DNA of 64,000 nt from Variovorax sp. PAMC 28711. GTDB lineage: Bacteria; Pseudomonadota; Gammaproteobacteria; Burkholderiales; Burkholderiaceae_C. Below the pieces are notes generated by a model that was not told where the DNA came from, ran no database searches, and saw only the letters and a list, made by a program, of their open reading frames with translations. Location: the NCBI RefSeq assembly GCF_001577265.1, contig NZ_CP014517.1, positions 3,942,501-4,006,500 on the forward strand. Direction: 5' to 3'. The translations under genes were made by a program, and so were the position numbers. This document shows positions 19,355-28,551 of the stretch, piece by piece; position 1 is the stretch's first letter, and every line of letters starts with the position of its first letter.

Positions 19355-20794
19355 ATGTCTCACACCTTTCTCTGGCACGACTACGAAACCTTCGGCGTGG
19401 TGCCGCGACGCGACCGGCCCTCGCAGTTCGCTGCGATCCGCACCGACGCAGCGCTCAACGAAGTGGGCGAGCCGCTCATGCTCTATTGCAAGCCGGCACC
19501 GGATTACCTGCCCAGCCCGGCGGCTTGCCTCATCACCGGCATCACGCCGCAGCTGTGCCTGGAGCGCGGCGTCGCCGAGCACGAATTCGCCGCGGTGATC
19601 GAAGGTGCTTTCTCGCAGCCCGGCACCATCGGCGTGGGCTACAACACGATCCGCTTCGACGACGAAGTCACGCGCTTCCTGTTCTGGCGCAACCTGATCG
19701 ATCCGTATGCGCGCGAGTGGCAAAACGACTGCGGCCGGTGGGATTTGCTCGATGTCGTGCGCCTCACCTACGCGCTGCGGCCCGAAGGCATCGAGTGGCC
19801 GAAGAAGGCAGACGGCAGCCAGAGCTTCAGGCTCGAAGACCTGGCGCGCGCCAACGGCCTGCTGCACGAGGCGGCGCACGACGCGTTGTCGGACGTGCGC
19901 GCCACCATCGCGCTGGCGCGCCTCATCCGCGACAAGCAGCCCAAGCTCTTCGAGTTCGCGTTCGGCCTGCACAAGAAAGACCGGGTCGCGCGCGAGCTCG
20001 GATTGCCGTCGACGCGCGAAACGGCCAAGCCGTTCCTGCACGTGTCCGGCATGTTCCCGGCCGAGCGCGGCTGCCTCGGCGTCATGTGGCCCCTTGCGAG
20101 TCATCCCACCAACAAGAACGAACTGATCGCCTGGGACCTCGCGCACGACCCGAGCGAACTGCGCGACCTGGATGTCGACACCCTGCGCCTGCGCCTCTTC
20201 ACGCGCAGTGCTGACCTGCCCGAAGGCATCACGCGCCTGCCGGTCAAGGGCATCCACCTGAACAAGTCGCCGATGGTCGTGGGCAACCTGCGCACGCTGA
20301 GCGACACCCTGGCCACGCGCTGGAACGTCGACCTGGAAACCGCCATGCGCCACGCCGCGATCGCGCGCGACCTGCCCGACATGAGCGCGATCTGGCCGCA
20401 GGTGTATGCGCGACCGAAGGACGCCACGCCCGATGTCGACGAAGACCTCTACGGTGGCTTCGTCGGCAATGCCGACCGGCGGCGCCTCGAGCAGCTGCGT
20501 GGTCTCGGTGCGACCGAACTCGCGCGCGACCGCACCGGCTTCGATGATGCGCGGCTCGGCGAGCTGCTGTTCCGCTACCGCGCCCGCAACTGGCCCGAGT
20601 CGCTGAACCCCGAAGAAGCCGAGCGCTGGGAAGCGCATCGCGCAGGGCGGCTGCTCGAAGGCGAGGGCGGCGCGCGCAATGTCGACGTGCTGTTCAGCGA
20701 GATCGACGCCTTGTCCGAGACCGCGGACGAGCGCGGCGAGGAACTGCTCGGCGCGCTCTACGAATACGCCGAGGCGATCACGCCGGAGCGCTGA
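19355..20794 (+). CDS. sbcB: exodeoxyribonuclease I
   Basis: This 3'-to-5' single-strand DNA exonuclease has 479 residues. The DnaQ-like DEDD domain begins FLWHDYETFG, with the acidic pair Asp/Glu, then GYNTIRFDDE and AHDALSDVRATI. A C-terminal region with SH3-like and helical parts completes the E. coli-like length. It starts 3 bases after the cls stop, suggesting co-transcription. Confidence 0.95.
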   Translation: MSHTFLWHDYETFGVVPRRDRPSQFAAIRTDAALNEVGEPLMLYCKPAPDYLPSPAACLITGITPQLCLERGVAEHEFAAVIEGAFSQPGTIGVGYNTIRFDDEVTRFLFWRNLIDPYAREWQNDCGRWDLLDVVRLTYALRPEGIEWPKKADGSQSFRLEDLARANGLLHEAAHDALSDVRATIALARLIRDKQPKLFEFAFGLHKKDRVARELGLPSTRETAKPFLHVSGMFPAERGCLGVMWPLASHPTNKNELIAWDLAHDPSELRDLDVDTLRLRLFTRSADLPEGITRLPVKGIHLNKSPMVVGNLRTLSDTLATRWNVDLETAMRHAAIARDLPDMSAIWPQVYARPKDATPDVDEDLYGGFVGNADRRRLEQLRGLGATELARDRTGFDDARLGELLFRYRARNWPESLNPEEAERWEAHRAGRLLEGEGGARNVDVLFSEIDALSETADERGEELLGALYEYAEAITPER

Positions 20795-20832
20795 GCACTG
20801 CACCGATTCGCACAGGCATTTATGCTCGTCGG

Positions 20833-21705
20833 ATGGATGCCTTCTCAGATGCGTCGGACAAGCTCGCGGAGTTTGCCAACCGCCACCCCAGACTCTTCGT
20901 GCTGACCGGCGCCGGCTGCAGCACGGACTCCGGCATTCCGGACTATCGCGATGCCAACGGCGACTGGAAAAGACCGTCGCCGGTCACTTTCCAGGCCTTC
21001 ACCGGCGACGACGCGACGCGCCGCCGCTACTGGGCACGCAGCCTCGTCGGTTGGCCGACGATGGCCTTCGCGCGGCCCGGCGCTGCCCACCGTGCGCTGG
21101 CCGATCTCGAAAAGGCCGGCCGCATCGGCCTTCTCCTCACTCAGAACGTCGATGGTCTACACGATGCAGCCGGCAGCCGCCGCACGATCGACCTGCACGG
21201 TCGCATCGACACGGTGCGCTGCCTGGCCTGCGAAACGCGCACGCCGCGCGCCGAATTCCAGGTCGAGCTGCGGCGCCGCAATCCGCGTTGGGCCGAACTC
21301 GAAGCGCGCGCCGCGCCCGACGGCGACGCCGATCTCGAAGGACAGGATTTTGCCGCGTTCGACGTGCCCACCTGCCCGAAGTGCGGCGGCATGCTGAAGC
21401 CCGACGTCGTCTTCTTCGGCGAGAGCGTGCCGCGCGACCGGGTGGCCGCCGCGTTCGCGGCGCTCGACGAAGCCGACGCCGTGCTGGTCGCGGGATCGTC
21501 GCTGATGGTCTATTCGGGCTATCGATTCGTTCAGGCCGCCGCGGCCGCGGGCAAGCCGATCGCCGCTGTGAACCTCGGGCGCACGCGGGCCGACGCGCTG
21601 CTGACATTGAAGATCGAAAAGCCCGTAGGCGAGGCGCTCGCGGACTTGGCCGCGCGCTGTTTTTCTGGAGGAACTCGCGATGTCGAACAACACCCTCACG
21701 CCTGA
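20833..21705 (+). CDS. NAD-dependent protein deacylase (sirtuin, class II / SIRT4-like)
   Basis: Sirtuins remove acyl groups from protein lysines using NAD. This 290-residue protein has the NAD motif TGAGCSTDSGIPDYR, the LLTQNVDGLHDAAGS region, the catalytic His in DLHGRID, two zinc Cys pairs (CLAC and CPKC) and a VFFGES motif. The PDYRDANGDWKR segment, in place of the FR found after the motif in CobB, and the longer zinc module point to the class II (SIRT4-like) group. Its last 26 bases overlap the start of the sensor kinase gene. Confidence 0.92.
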   Translation: MDAFSDASDKLAEFANRHPRLFVLTGAGCSTDSGIPDYRDANGDWKRPSPVTFQAFTGDDATRRRYWARSLVGWPTMAFARPGAAHRALADLEKAGRIGLLLTQNVDGLHDAAGSRRTIDLHGRIDTVRCLACETRTPRAEFQVELRRRNPRWAELEARAAPDGDADLEGQDFAAFDVPTCPKCGGMLKPDVVFFGESVPRDRVAAAFAALDEADAVLVAGSSLMVYSGYRFVQAAAAAGKPIAAVNLGRTRADALLTLKIEKPVGEALADLAARCFSGGTRDVEQHPHA

Positions 21706-22828
21706 ACATGCGCTTGGCCTGCTGTGGCAGCAGGCCCCGGATTTCGCCTTCGTGCTGCTCGACGCGGGCGGCACCATCATCGGTTGGCGCGGTGCATCCG
21801 AAGCGATGTTCGGCTATACCGAGGCCGAGGTGCTCGGTCAGCCGCTGGAACTCATCTTCACCGAGCAGGACCGCGCGCTCGGGCTGCACATCCTCGAAAA
21901 GCAGGTGGCGGTGGCGACCGACCGGTCGGAGGACGATCGCTGGCACCTGCGCAAGGACGGCATGAAGATCTGGGTGGCCGGCAGCCTGGTGGCCCTGCGC
22001 GAAGACGGCGTGCACGTCGGCTTCGCCAAGGTCATGTGCGACCGCACCAACCTGCGCGCGCAACTCGACACCACCGAGAACCGGCTGGCCCATGCGCACG
22101 ATGCGCTGCGTGGCCGCGACATCTTCTTCGGGCGCCTGACGCACGAAGTGCGCAACGCGCTCGGACCGATTCGCAGCGTCACGCAACTGATCGAGCGCAA
22201 GGGCCTGGCCACTGGCGACCTGCAGATGCCGATCAGCATCGTGAAACGACAGGTCGGCCAGATGGCGCGGATGATGGACGACCTGGCGGAAGTCGTGCGT
22301 TTCGGCGCCGGCAAGCTGCGCCTGGAGAAGCAGTCCTTCGAGCTCGGGGCCGACTTGAAAGAGATCGCCGAAACCGTGCGCGCCGAATGCGACCAGAAGC
22401 TGCAGCGGCTCGAAGTGCTGGTGCCGCAGGCGCCGGTGATACTCCACGCCGATCGTGAGCGGGTGCACCAGATCGTCTTCAACCTCTTGCACAACGCGAG
22501 CAAGTACACGCCGCAGGGTGGCCGGATCTGGCTGCAGTGCACAGTCGAGATCGACCAGGCCGTCATCAAGGTGGAAGACACGGGCATCGGCGTGCCCGCG
22601 TCATTGCTGCCGGTGATCTTCGAGCTCTTCACGCAGGAGAATCCGCACCAGGCCGGCGGCGGATTCGGCGTCGGGCTCTCGTTGGTGAAAGACCTCGTCG
22701 GTGCGCACGGCGGCTTCGTCGAGGTGCGATCGCCGGGCAAGGGGCAGGGCAGCGAGTTTTCGGTTCGCTTGCCACTGCACGCCGATGGCCGGCTGATCCC
22801 GCCCGACCCGGTCGACTTCGCGGTTTAG
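21680..22828 (+). CDS. soluble PAS-domain sensor histidine kinase
   Basis: This 382-residue protein has no signal peptide or membrane segment, so it senses a cytoplasmic cue. An N-terminal PAS/PAC domain (about 13-125; GYTEAEVLGQPLELIF) leads through a short coiled coil to the HisKA dimerisation helix with phospho-acceptor His155 (FGRLTHEVRNALGPIRS). The HATPase domain follows with N box NLLHNASKYTPQGG, G1 VEDTGIGVPAS and G2 GGFGVGLSLVKDLV. No receiver domain or response regulator lies next to it, so it is an orphan kinase here. The overlap with the sirtuin gene suggests coupled translation. Confidence 0.92.
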   Translation: MSNNTLTPEHALGLLWQQAPDFAFVLLDAGGTIIGWRGASEAMFGYTEAEVLGQPLELIFTEQDRALGLHILEKQVAVATDRSEDDRWHLRKDGMKIWVAGSLVALREDGVHVGFAKVMCDRTNLRAQLDTTENRLAHAHDALRGRDIFFGRLTHEVRNALGPIRSVTQLIERKGLATGDLQMPISIVKRQVGQMARMMDDLAEVVRFGAGKLRLEKQSFELGADLKEIAETVRAECDQKLQRLEVLVPQAPVILHADRERVHQIVFNLLHNASKYTPQGGRIWLQCTVEIDQAVIKVEDTGIGVPASLLPVIFELFTQENPHQAGGGFGVGLSLVKDLVGAHGGFVEVRSPGKGQGSEFSVRLPLHADGRLIPPDPVDFAV

Positions 22829-24054
22829 GAAGGCCGCTTCATCACGCAGCTGGTCGGCGTGCTCGCCACGTACGGCTCCAGGCGCTTGACCGGCGCGAAG
22901 GTGTAGCCGGTGTTCTCCACGCTGTAGGGGTTGGTCTTGTCGACCTTCTGCCACTTGGAGATGAACATCGCCTGCTGCATCTGGTGGTCGGACTTGCGCA
23001 TCGTCGCCTCGCCCGCGAAGCTCTTGATGCTCATGCCTTCCATTGCCGCGGCCACCTTGGCGGGGTCGATCGACTTCGACTTGGCCATGGCGTCGCCGAG
23101 CAGCACGATGCCGTTGTACGACGTGTACATGTAGTAGTCGTCGTTGAACTTCTGCTTGAAGCCGGCCGAGAGCGCACCGAGCTCGCCGGTGTGGTTGTTG
23201 TGGTTCGGCGAGATGATGTAGACCTCGCTGTCGCCGCCGGCCGCCAGCGCGGTGGGCGTGCCCGACACGTTGGCGTCGTTGGTGTACATGCCGACCTTGA
23301 GACCCGCATCGTTCATGGCCTTGACCAGCAGCGTGAGGTCGCTGCCCCAGTTGCTGCTGACGATGGTGTCGGCGCCGGTCGCCTTGATCTTCGCGACGTA
23401 CGGCGAGAAGTCCTTCACCGTGCCGATCGGAATCAGCTCTTCGCCGACGATCTGCACGTCGGGCCGCTGACGCGCGATGCCTTCCTTGAAGAAGCGCACG
23501 GTCTGCTGGCCATGGGAGTAGTTCTGGTTGATCAGAAAGACTTTCTTGATCTTCGGCTGGTCCTTCATGAAGGCGGTGACCGCTTCCATGCGCACCGTGG
23601 TGTCGGCGTCGAGGCGGAAGTGCCAGTAGTTGCACTTCTCGTTGGTGAGCGACGGGTCTTTCGCCGAGTAGCTCAGGTAGACGACTTCCTTGCCCGGGTT
23701 GCGCTCGTTGTGCTTGGCCACGGCTTCGCTGATGGCGAGCGCGGCGCCCGAGCCGTTGCCTTGCGTCACGTAGCGAAAGCCCTGGTCGATCGCGGCGCGC
23801 AAGGCGCTCAGGCTTTCTTGCGGCGAACCCTTGTTGTCGAAGCCGGTGACCTCGAACTTCACGCCGGCCGCGTTCTTCGCGCCGCTCATCTGCTCGGCGA
23901 CGTACTGCCAGCTCTTGAGTTGATTGGCGCCGACGTTCGCGAACGCGCCCGACAGCGGATCGATGAACGCGATGCGAACGGTCTCGCCCTTCTGGGCAAA
24001 AGCGGGGATGGCGAACAGCGCGCCGAGCGCGAAAGCCGTCACTGTTTTCTTCAT
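22825..24054 (-). CDS. ABC transporter periplasmic binding protein (branched-chain amino acid/amide type)
   Basis: This 409-residue Leu/Ile/Val-type (type I) solute-binding protein has a signal peptide (residues 1-20, MKKTVTAFALGALFAIPAFA). The mature protein starts ETVRIAFIDPLSGAFANVG, and NQNYSHGQQ and SNWGSDL regions are typical of the family. The start at 24054 has AAAAGGAGA upstream. No permease or ATPase gene accompanies it. The neighbour 58 bases upstream is an acyl-CoA ligase, which suggests the ligand may be an aromatic or aliphatic carboxylate rather than an amino acid; this is inference. Its stop overlaps that of the convergent kinase gene. Confidence 0.88.
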   Translation of the reverse strand: MKKTVTAFALGALFAIPAFAQKGETVRIAFIDPLSGAFANVGANQLKSWQYVAEQMSGAKNAAGVKFEVTGFDNKGSPQESLSALRAAIDQGFRYVTQGNGSGAALAISEAVAKHNERNPGKEVVYLSYSAKDPSLTNEKCNYWHFRLDADTTVRMEAVTAFMKDQPKIKKVFLINQNYSHGQQTVRFFKEGIARQRPDVQIVGEELIPIGTVKDFSPYVAKIKATGADTIVSSNWGSDLTLLVKAMNDAGLKVGMYTNDANVSGTPTALAAGGDSEVYIISPNHNNHTGELGALSAGFKQKFNDDYYMYTSYNGIVLLGDAMAKSKSIDPAKVAAAMEGMSIKSFAGEATMRKSDHQMQQAMFISKWQKVDKTNPYSVENTGYTFAPVKRLEPYVASTPTSCVMKRPS

Positions 24055-24112
24055 GCGGTTGTCTCCTTTTTGGTTGCGGGGGAGTGTGATCAACGCGATC
24101 TGCGCGCAACGA

Positions 24113-25780
24113 TCACTTCGGCGACTCGGCCGCCACTTCGGCGTACAGCTCCTTCTTGGACAGCTTGCCGACCGCCGTCTTGGGCAACTCGGCGCGCGCT
24201 TCCATTGCGTGCGGCATCTCGTGCTTGCCGAGGTAGTCCTTCAGGAAATCGCGCAGGGCATCGAGAGTCAGCGGCTGCGCGCCCGGCTTGAACTTGATGA
24301 AGGCCTTGGGCGATTCGCCGCGGTAGGCGTCCGGCACGCCAATCACGCTCACTTCTTCGACCGACGGGTGGCGGTAGATCGCCTCCTCGATGTTGCGCGG
24401 GTAAACGTTGAAGCCGCTGCAGATGATCATGTCCTTGGTCCGGTCGACCAGGTAGACGAAGCCATCATGGGACATGTAGCCCACATCGCCGGTGCGCAGG
24501 AACCCGTCGGCGGTCGTCACCTCGGCGGTGGCCGCCGGGTTGTTCCAGTAGCCCTTCATGACCTGCGGGCCCCGGATGCAGATTTCGCCGCGCTCGCCCA
24601 GTGGAAGGTCGGCGAGCGTCGCGAGGTCGATCACCTTGATTTCCGCGCCCGGCACGGGAATGCCGCAGGTGCCCGGCGCGGGGTCGCCGACGCCGGTGGT
24701 CAGTGTGCCGACGCCGCAGATCTCTGTCATGCCCCAGCCTTCGAGCAGGCGGCAGCGCGCCATGCGCACGAAGTTACTGAAGACCTCGCCGGCGATCGGC
24801 GCGCCGCCCGAGTTGCACCACTTGAGCGACGACAGGTCGGTGCGCTCGATGTCCGGGTGGCCGGTGAAGCCGACATACATGGTCGGCACGCCCAGGAAAA
24901 CGCTGATCTTGCTGTCTTGGATTTCGCGCAGCGCCGCCGACAGGTCGAAGCGCTGGTGCAGCACGAGTTCGGCGCCGATGGCGAAGCCGAAGATCATGTT
25001 CAGCACCATCGAGTAGACATGGAACATCGGCAGCACCACGAGGAAGCGCTCCGTGCCGGGCTGCAGGGTGCCGGCGCTGATCACCATTTCCTGCAATTGC
25101 GACACCGTCATGCTGAGGTTCGCGTGCGTCAGCATCGCGCCCTTGGGGTGGCCGGTGGTGCCGCCGGTGTACTGCAGCACTGCGATGGCCGACACGTCGG
25201 CGGCCGGCGGCACGAAACGCCCGTCACCCGGCGCGAGCAGGTCGCCGAAGCGCACGCGCCGCTCGTCCCATGGGATGCCGCGGTCTTCCGGTTTTGCGCC
25301 CGTGCCGAATTCGCCGGCCGACCCGACGACCAGCGTCTTCAGGCGCGTGCTGTCGAGGTAGCCGTTCATCTTCGAGAAGAGTTCGGGCGTGTCGAGCGTC
25401 ACGATCACGTCGGTGTGGCTGTCGCCGATCTTGTGTTCCAGCACCGCGCCGGCGTCGAGCGGCGAATAGTTCACCACCACCGCGCCGGCCTTGAGGATCG
25501 CGAAGAAAGCGATGAAGTAGTGGGGCGTGTTCGGGAGATAGAGCCCGACATGCGTCCCCTGGCGCACGCCCAGGCGCTGCAGGCCCTGCGCCATGCGGTC
25601 GGTCAGCGCATCGAATTCGGCGTAGCTGAAGGTGCGACCCTCGAAGCGCAGTGCGGGCTGGTCGGGCCAGCGGCGGGCCGCGTCGGTGAGCAGCTGCTGC
25701 ACTGGCATCGCGCTCAGCGGCGCGTCCCAGCGAGCGCCGGGTGCGTAGTTGGAGGTCCAGGGGGGGTCGCTCAGGGGCAT
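24113..25780 (-). CDS. AMP-forming acyl-CoA ligase (FadD-like)
   Basis: This 555-residue ANL-family enzyme activates a carboxylic acid to its CoA thioester with ATP. The P-loop LQYTGGTTGHPKGAML, the A5 motif EGWGMTEICG, the hinge region GDVGYMSHDGFVYLVDRTKD and the C-terminal catalytic Lys in PKTAVGKLSKKEL are all present. A long-chain fatty acid is the default substrate for this subgroup. ATG 25780 is used; the longer upstream frame lacks support. It is likely transcribed together with the binding protein downstream. Confidence 0.9.
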   Translation of the reverse strand: MPLSDPPWTSNYAPGARWDAPLSAMPVQQLLTDAARRWPDQPALRFEGRTFSYAEFDALTDRMAQGLQRLGVRQGTHVGLYLPNTPHYFIAFFAILKAGAVVVNYSPLDAGAVLEHKIGDSHTDVIVTLDTPELFSKMNGYLDSTRLKTLVVGSAGEFGTGAKPEDRGIPWDERRVRFGDLLAPGDGRFVPPAADVSAIAVLQYTGGTTGHPKGAMLTHANLSMTVSQLQEMVISAGTLQPGTERFLVVLPMFHVYSMVLNMIFGFAIGAELVLHQRFDLSAALREIQDSKISVFLGVPTMYVGFTGHPDIERTDLSSLKWCNSGGAPIAGEVFSNFVRMARCRLLEGWGMTEICGVGTLTTGVGDPAPGTCGIPVPGAEIKVIDLATLADLPLGERGEICIRGPQVMKGYWNNPAATAEVTTADGFLRTGDVGYMSHDGFVYLVDRTKDMIICSGFNVYPRNIEEAIYRHPSVEEVSVIGVPDAYRGESPKAFIKFKPGAQPLTLDALRDFLKDYLGKHEMPHAMEARAELPKTAVGKLSKKELYAEVAAESPK

Positions 25781-25874
25781 CGGATGTCTTGTCTTCGGTG
25801 GAGTCGGGCACCGCGCAGTGGAGCATCCGCTGGCGTCGCGCGCAGTCAAGCGCGCGACTGTGACGCGCCCTGGG

Positions 25875-27152
25875 TCAGCGCGGCGGCATGAAAGACGTCG
25901 TGGCCGCGCGGCCCGGCAGCTTCAGCTCGGCGGTGGCTGCCGGCGCCTGCGAAAGCAGCTTGCCCTTGCGAAACACCTTCAGCCGCGTCGCGCGCAAACG
26001 GATCGCCTCGACCGGATCGCGCGCCTGCAGCAGCACGAAGCTCGCATCGCAGCCCGCTGCGAGCCCGTAGTTTTCCAGGTGCATCACGCGCGCGGCGTGG
26101 GTCGTCACCGCTTCGAAGCACTGGCGGATGCCGGCCTGGCTCGTCATCTGCGCGACGTGCAGGCCCATGTGCGCGACTTCCAGCATGTCGCCCGAGCCCA
26201 TGCCGTACCACGGGTCCATCACGCAGTCGTGCCCGAAAGCGACGTTGACGCCGGCCGCCATGAGCTCGGGCACGCGCGTCATGCCGCGGCGCTTGGGGTA
26301 GCTGTCGTGGCGGCCCTGCAGCGTGATGTTGATGAGCGGATTCGCAATCACGGCAACGCCGCTCTCGGCGATGAGCGGCAGCAGTTTGCTCACGTAGTAG
26401 TTGTCCATGCTGTGCATCGACGTGCAGTGCGACCCGGTCACCCGGCCGTGCAGGCCGAGGCGCTGGCATTCGAAGGCCAGCGTTTCGATATGGCGCGACA
26501 GCGGGTCGTCGGACTCGTCGCAGTGCATGTCGACCAGTTGCCCGCGCTCGGCGCCCAGCTCGCACAGCAGCTTCACGCTCGCGGCGCCATCGGCCATCGT
26601 GCGTTCGAAATGCGGAATACCGCCGACCACGTCGACGCCCTTGTCGAGCGCGCGCTTCAGGTTTTCCACGCCACCGGGCGAGCGCAGCACGCCGTCCTGC
26701 GGAAACGCGACCAGCTGCAGGTCGATGTACGGCGCGACCAGGCGCTTGACCTCCAGCAGCGCATCGACCGCCAGCAGGCTCGGATCGCTCGTGTCGACAT
26801 GCGTGCGGATGGCGAGCAGCCCGCGTGCCACCGCCCAGTCGCAGTAAGCGAGCGCCCGTTCGATCAGCGCCTCGGCCTTCAACAACGGCTTGAGCTCACC
26901 CCACAGCGCGATGCCTTCGAGCAGCGTGCCGCTCTGGTTGACGCGCGGCAGGCCGTAGCTGAGCGTTGCGTCCATGTGGAAATGCGGGTCGACGAAATGC
27001 GGCGCGACGAGGAGGCCATGCGCGTCGATCGTCTCGTGCGCCGGCGCAACGAAAGCGGCGGTGACTTCGGTGATCCGACCGTCCTGCACCGCGATCGACA
27101 TGTCGGTGCGGCCGTCGGGGAGGGTGGCGTGGGTGATGAGGAGGTCGAGCAT
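25875..27152 (-). CDS. CodA-like amidohydrolase, probable 5-methylcytosine/cytosine deaminase
   Basis: This 425-residue amidohydrolase aligns by eye along its whole length with E. coli cytosine deaminase. The inferred metal ligands are His57 and His59 (DPHFHMD), His210 (DMHCDES) and Asp309 (FGHDC), and the catalytic Glu213 and His242 are present. Cys310 replaces the E. coli Asp314, the residue reported to exclude 5-methylcytosine; relatives without Asp there deaminate 5-methylcytosine to thymine. Met312 replaces Phe316. It is the last gene of the pyrimidine operon with a BMP importer, upp and URC genes, which supports a pyrimidine-base substrate. Plain cytosine or another amino-pyrimidine remains possible. 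Confidence 0.85.
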   Translation of the reverse strand: MLDLLITHATLPDGRTDMSIAVQDGRITEVTAAFVAPAHETIDAHGLLVAPHFVDPHFHMDATLSYGLPRVNQSGTLLEGIALWGELKPLLKAEALIERALAYCDWAVARGLLAIRTHVDTSDPSLLAVDALLEVKRLVAPYIDLQLVAFPQDGVLRSPGGVENLKRALDKGVDVVGGIPHFERTMADGAASVKLLCELGAERGQLVDMHCDESDDPLSRHIETLAFECQRLGLHGRVTGSHCTSMHSMDNYYVSKLLPLIAESGVAVIANPLINITLQGRHDSYPKRRGMTRVPELMAAGVNVAFGHDCVMDPWYGMGSGDMLEVAHMGLHVAQMTSQAGIRQCFEAVTTHAARVMHLENYGLAAGCDASFVLLQARDPVEAIRLRATRLKVFRKGKLLSQAPAATAELKLPGRAATTSFMPPR

Positions 27153-27175
27153 CGTGGTGAGGTGTGGTTCGTTGT

Positions 27176-27625
27176 TCAGCGGGTGCGCTGGGGCTGGTAG
27201 CGGTACTGCCCCGGTGCCGGCCCCACCTCGATCGTCACGCGCCGCAGCTTGTCGTCATGGCCCGATTCGGCCTTGGCCGTCACGACGATGCCGCGCGGCG
27301 TCGCGCGGCAGGTCAGGTCCGAAAGAGCGACTTCCGAATGGTCGTTGTCGAGCTCGGCGATGGCGACGGTGCGCTCGGCGTGCAGTCCGCCGTTCGCGTC
27401 GCGGGTCATCCATTGCACGTAGAGGAAAGACTGCGCGTACTGTTCGGCATGCACCACGCGGAACGCGCCTTGCCGATTCTTGCCCCATGCGCCGCACAGC
27501 TGGACCCAGGTCACCGAGTCGGGTGTCTCGAAGGTCTCGTAGCTGTAGTTGCTGCCCAGCGCGTGCACGCTCCCCCCGCACAGCGTCAGCAGCGCGGCGA
27601 GTAACGTCGTGGCGGTGATCTTCAC
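27176..27625 (-). CDS. small exported protein of the pyrimidine operon
   Basis: This 149-residue protein has a signal peptide (residues 1-22, ending GGSVHA) and a compact mature domain. The start is GTG 27625, only 2 bases after the permease stop, so translation is coupled. The mature part has an SYETFETPDSVTWVQLCGAWGKN start, two cysteines that could form a disulfide, and several beta-type stretches. I recognise no family. Its place between the permease and the deaminase genes suggests a periplasmic role linked to uptake, but sequence alone does not show one. Confidence 0.75.
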   Translation of the reverse strand: MKITATTLLAALLTLCGGSVHALGSNYSYETFETPDSVTWVQLCGAWGKNRQGAFRVVHAEQYAQSFLYVQWMTRDANGGLHAERTVAIAELDNDHSEVALSDLTCRATPRGIVVTAKAESGHDDKLRRVTIEVGPAPGQYRYQPQRTR

Positions 27626-27627
27626 CC

Positions 27628-28551
27628 TCAACGTTCGCCCTTGCGGTACGGCTTCATCAGTGCCTGCGGATAGCTGGCCTTGCGCGCCACCAGCACGAGC
27701 GCGAGGATCGACAGCAGGTAGGGCAGCATCAGATAGAGCTGATACGGCAACACCGCATCGCCCGACTGCTGCAGGCGCAGTTGCAAGGCGTCGAATAACG
27801 CGAAGAGCACTGCGCCCAACAGCGCCTTGCCGGGCCGCCATGACGCGAACACGACCAGCGCGACGCAGATCCAGCCGCGCCCGTTGATCATGTTGAAGAA
27901 GAAGGCATTGAACGCCGACAGCGTGAGAAACGCGCCCGCCACGCCCATCAGCGCCGAGCCGGCGACGATGGCGCCAGTGCGTGTGGCCGCGACAGAGACG
28001 CCCTGGCCTTCGGCCGCCTGCGGGTTCTCGCCGACCATGCGCACCGCCAGGCCGAGCGGCGTGCGGTGCAGCACCCAGCCGATCAGCGGGACGAGCAGCA
28101 GCGCCAGCAAAGTGAGCGCGGTTTGCGCGTTCAGGATCGGAATCGGCAGCCACTCCATCGGCGCGAACGGCGTCACCGTCGGCGGCGTGTTGACCTTCGG
28201 GAAGCTCACGCGATAACCGTAATAGCTCAGCGCCGTCGCCAGCAATGTGATGCCCAGGCCCGACACGTGCTGCGAGAGCGCGAGCCCGACCGTGAGCCCC
28301 GCGTGCAGCAGCCCGAACACCGCGCCCGTGAGCGCCGCCACGCCGACCCCGATCCACAGCGGCGCGCCTGCGTACACCGCGAGCCAGCCGGTGAAGGCGC
28401 CCGCTACCATGATCCCTTCGATGCCGAGGTTGAGCACGCCGGCGCGCTCGCACAGCAGCACGCCCAGCGTGCCGAAGATGAGCGGCGTGGCGATGCGCAG
28501 CACCGCGACCCAGAAGGCCGGATTGGCGAGGATGTCGAGCAGGTCGCTCAT
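27628..28551 (-). CDS. ABC transporter permease (BMP/nucleoside type, second permease)
   Basis: This 307-residue membrane protein has about eight hydrophobic segments and the CERAGVLNLGIEGIMVAGAF motif of the BPD_transp_2 permease family, used by ribose, branched-chain amino acid and BMP/PnrA nucleoside importers. Its start overlaps the stop of the other permease by four bases (ATGA). With that permease, the double ATPase and the BMP binding protein it forms a complete importer, expected to carry nucleosides or pyrimidine bases. Confidence 0.92.
   Translation of the reverse strand: MSDLLDILANPAFWVAVLRIATPLIFGTLGVLLCERAGVLNLGIEGIMVAGAFTGWLAVYAGAPLWIGVGVAALTGAVFGLLHAGLTVGLALSQHVSGLGITLLATALSYYGYRVSFPKVNTPPTVTPFAPMEWLPIPILNAQTALTLLALLLVPLIGWVLHRTPLGLAVRMVGENPQAAEGQGVSVAATRTGAIVAGSALMGVAGAFLTLSAFNAFFFNMINGRGWICVALVVFASWRPGKALLGAVLFALFDALQLRLQQSGDAVLPYQLYLMLPYLLSILALVLVARKASYPQALMKPYRKGER

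Noticed and set aside
17873..20803. A 976-residue open frame antisense to cls and sbcB
   Set aside because: Its great length reflects high third-position GC in the two real genes; the translation is rich in Arg, Gln, Val and His without any domain.
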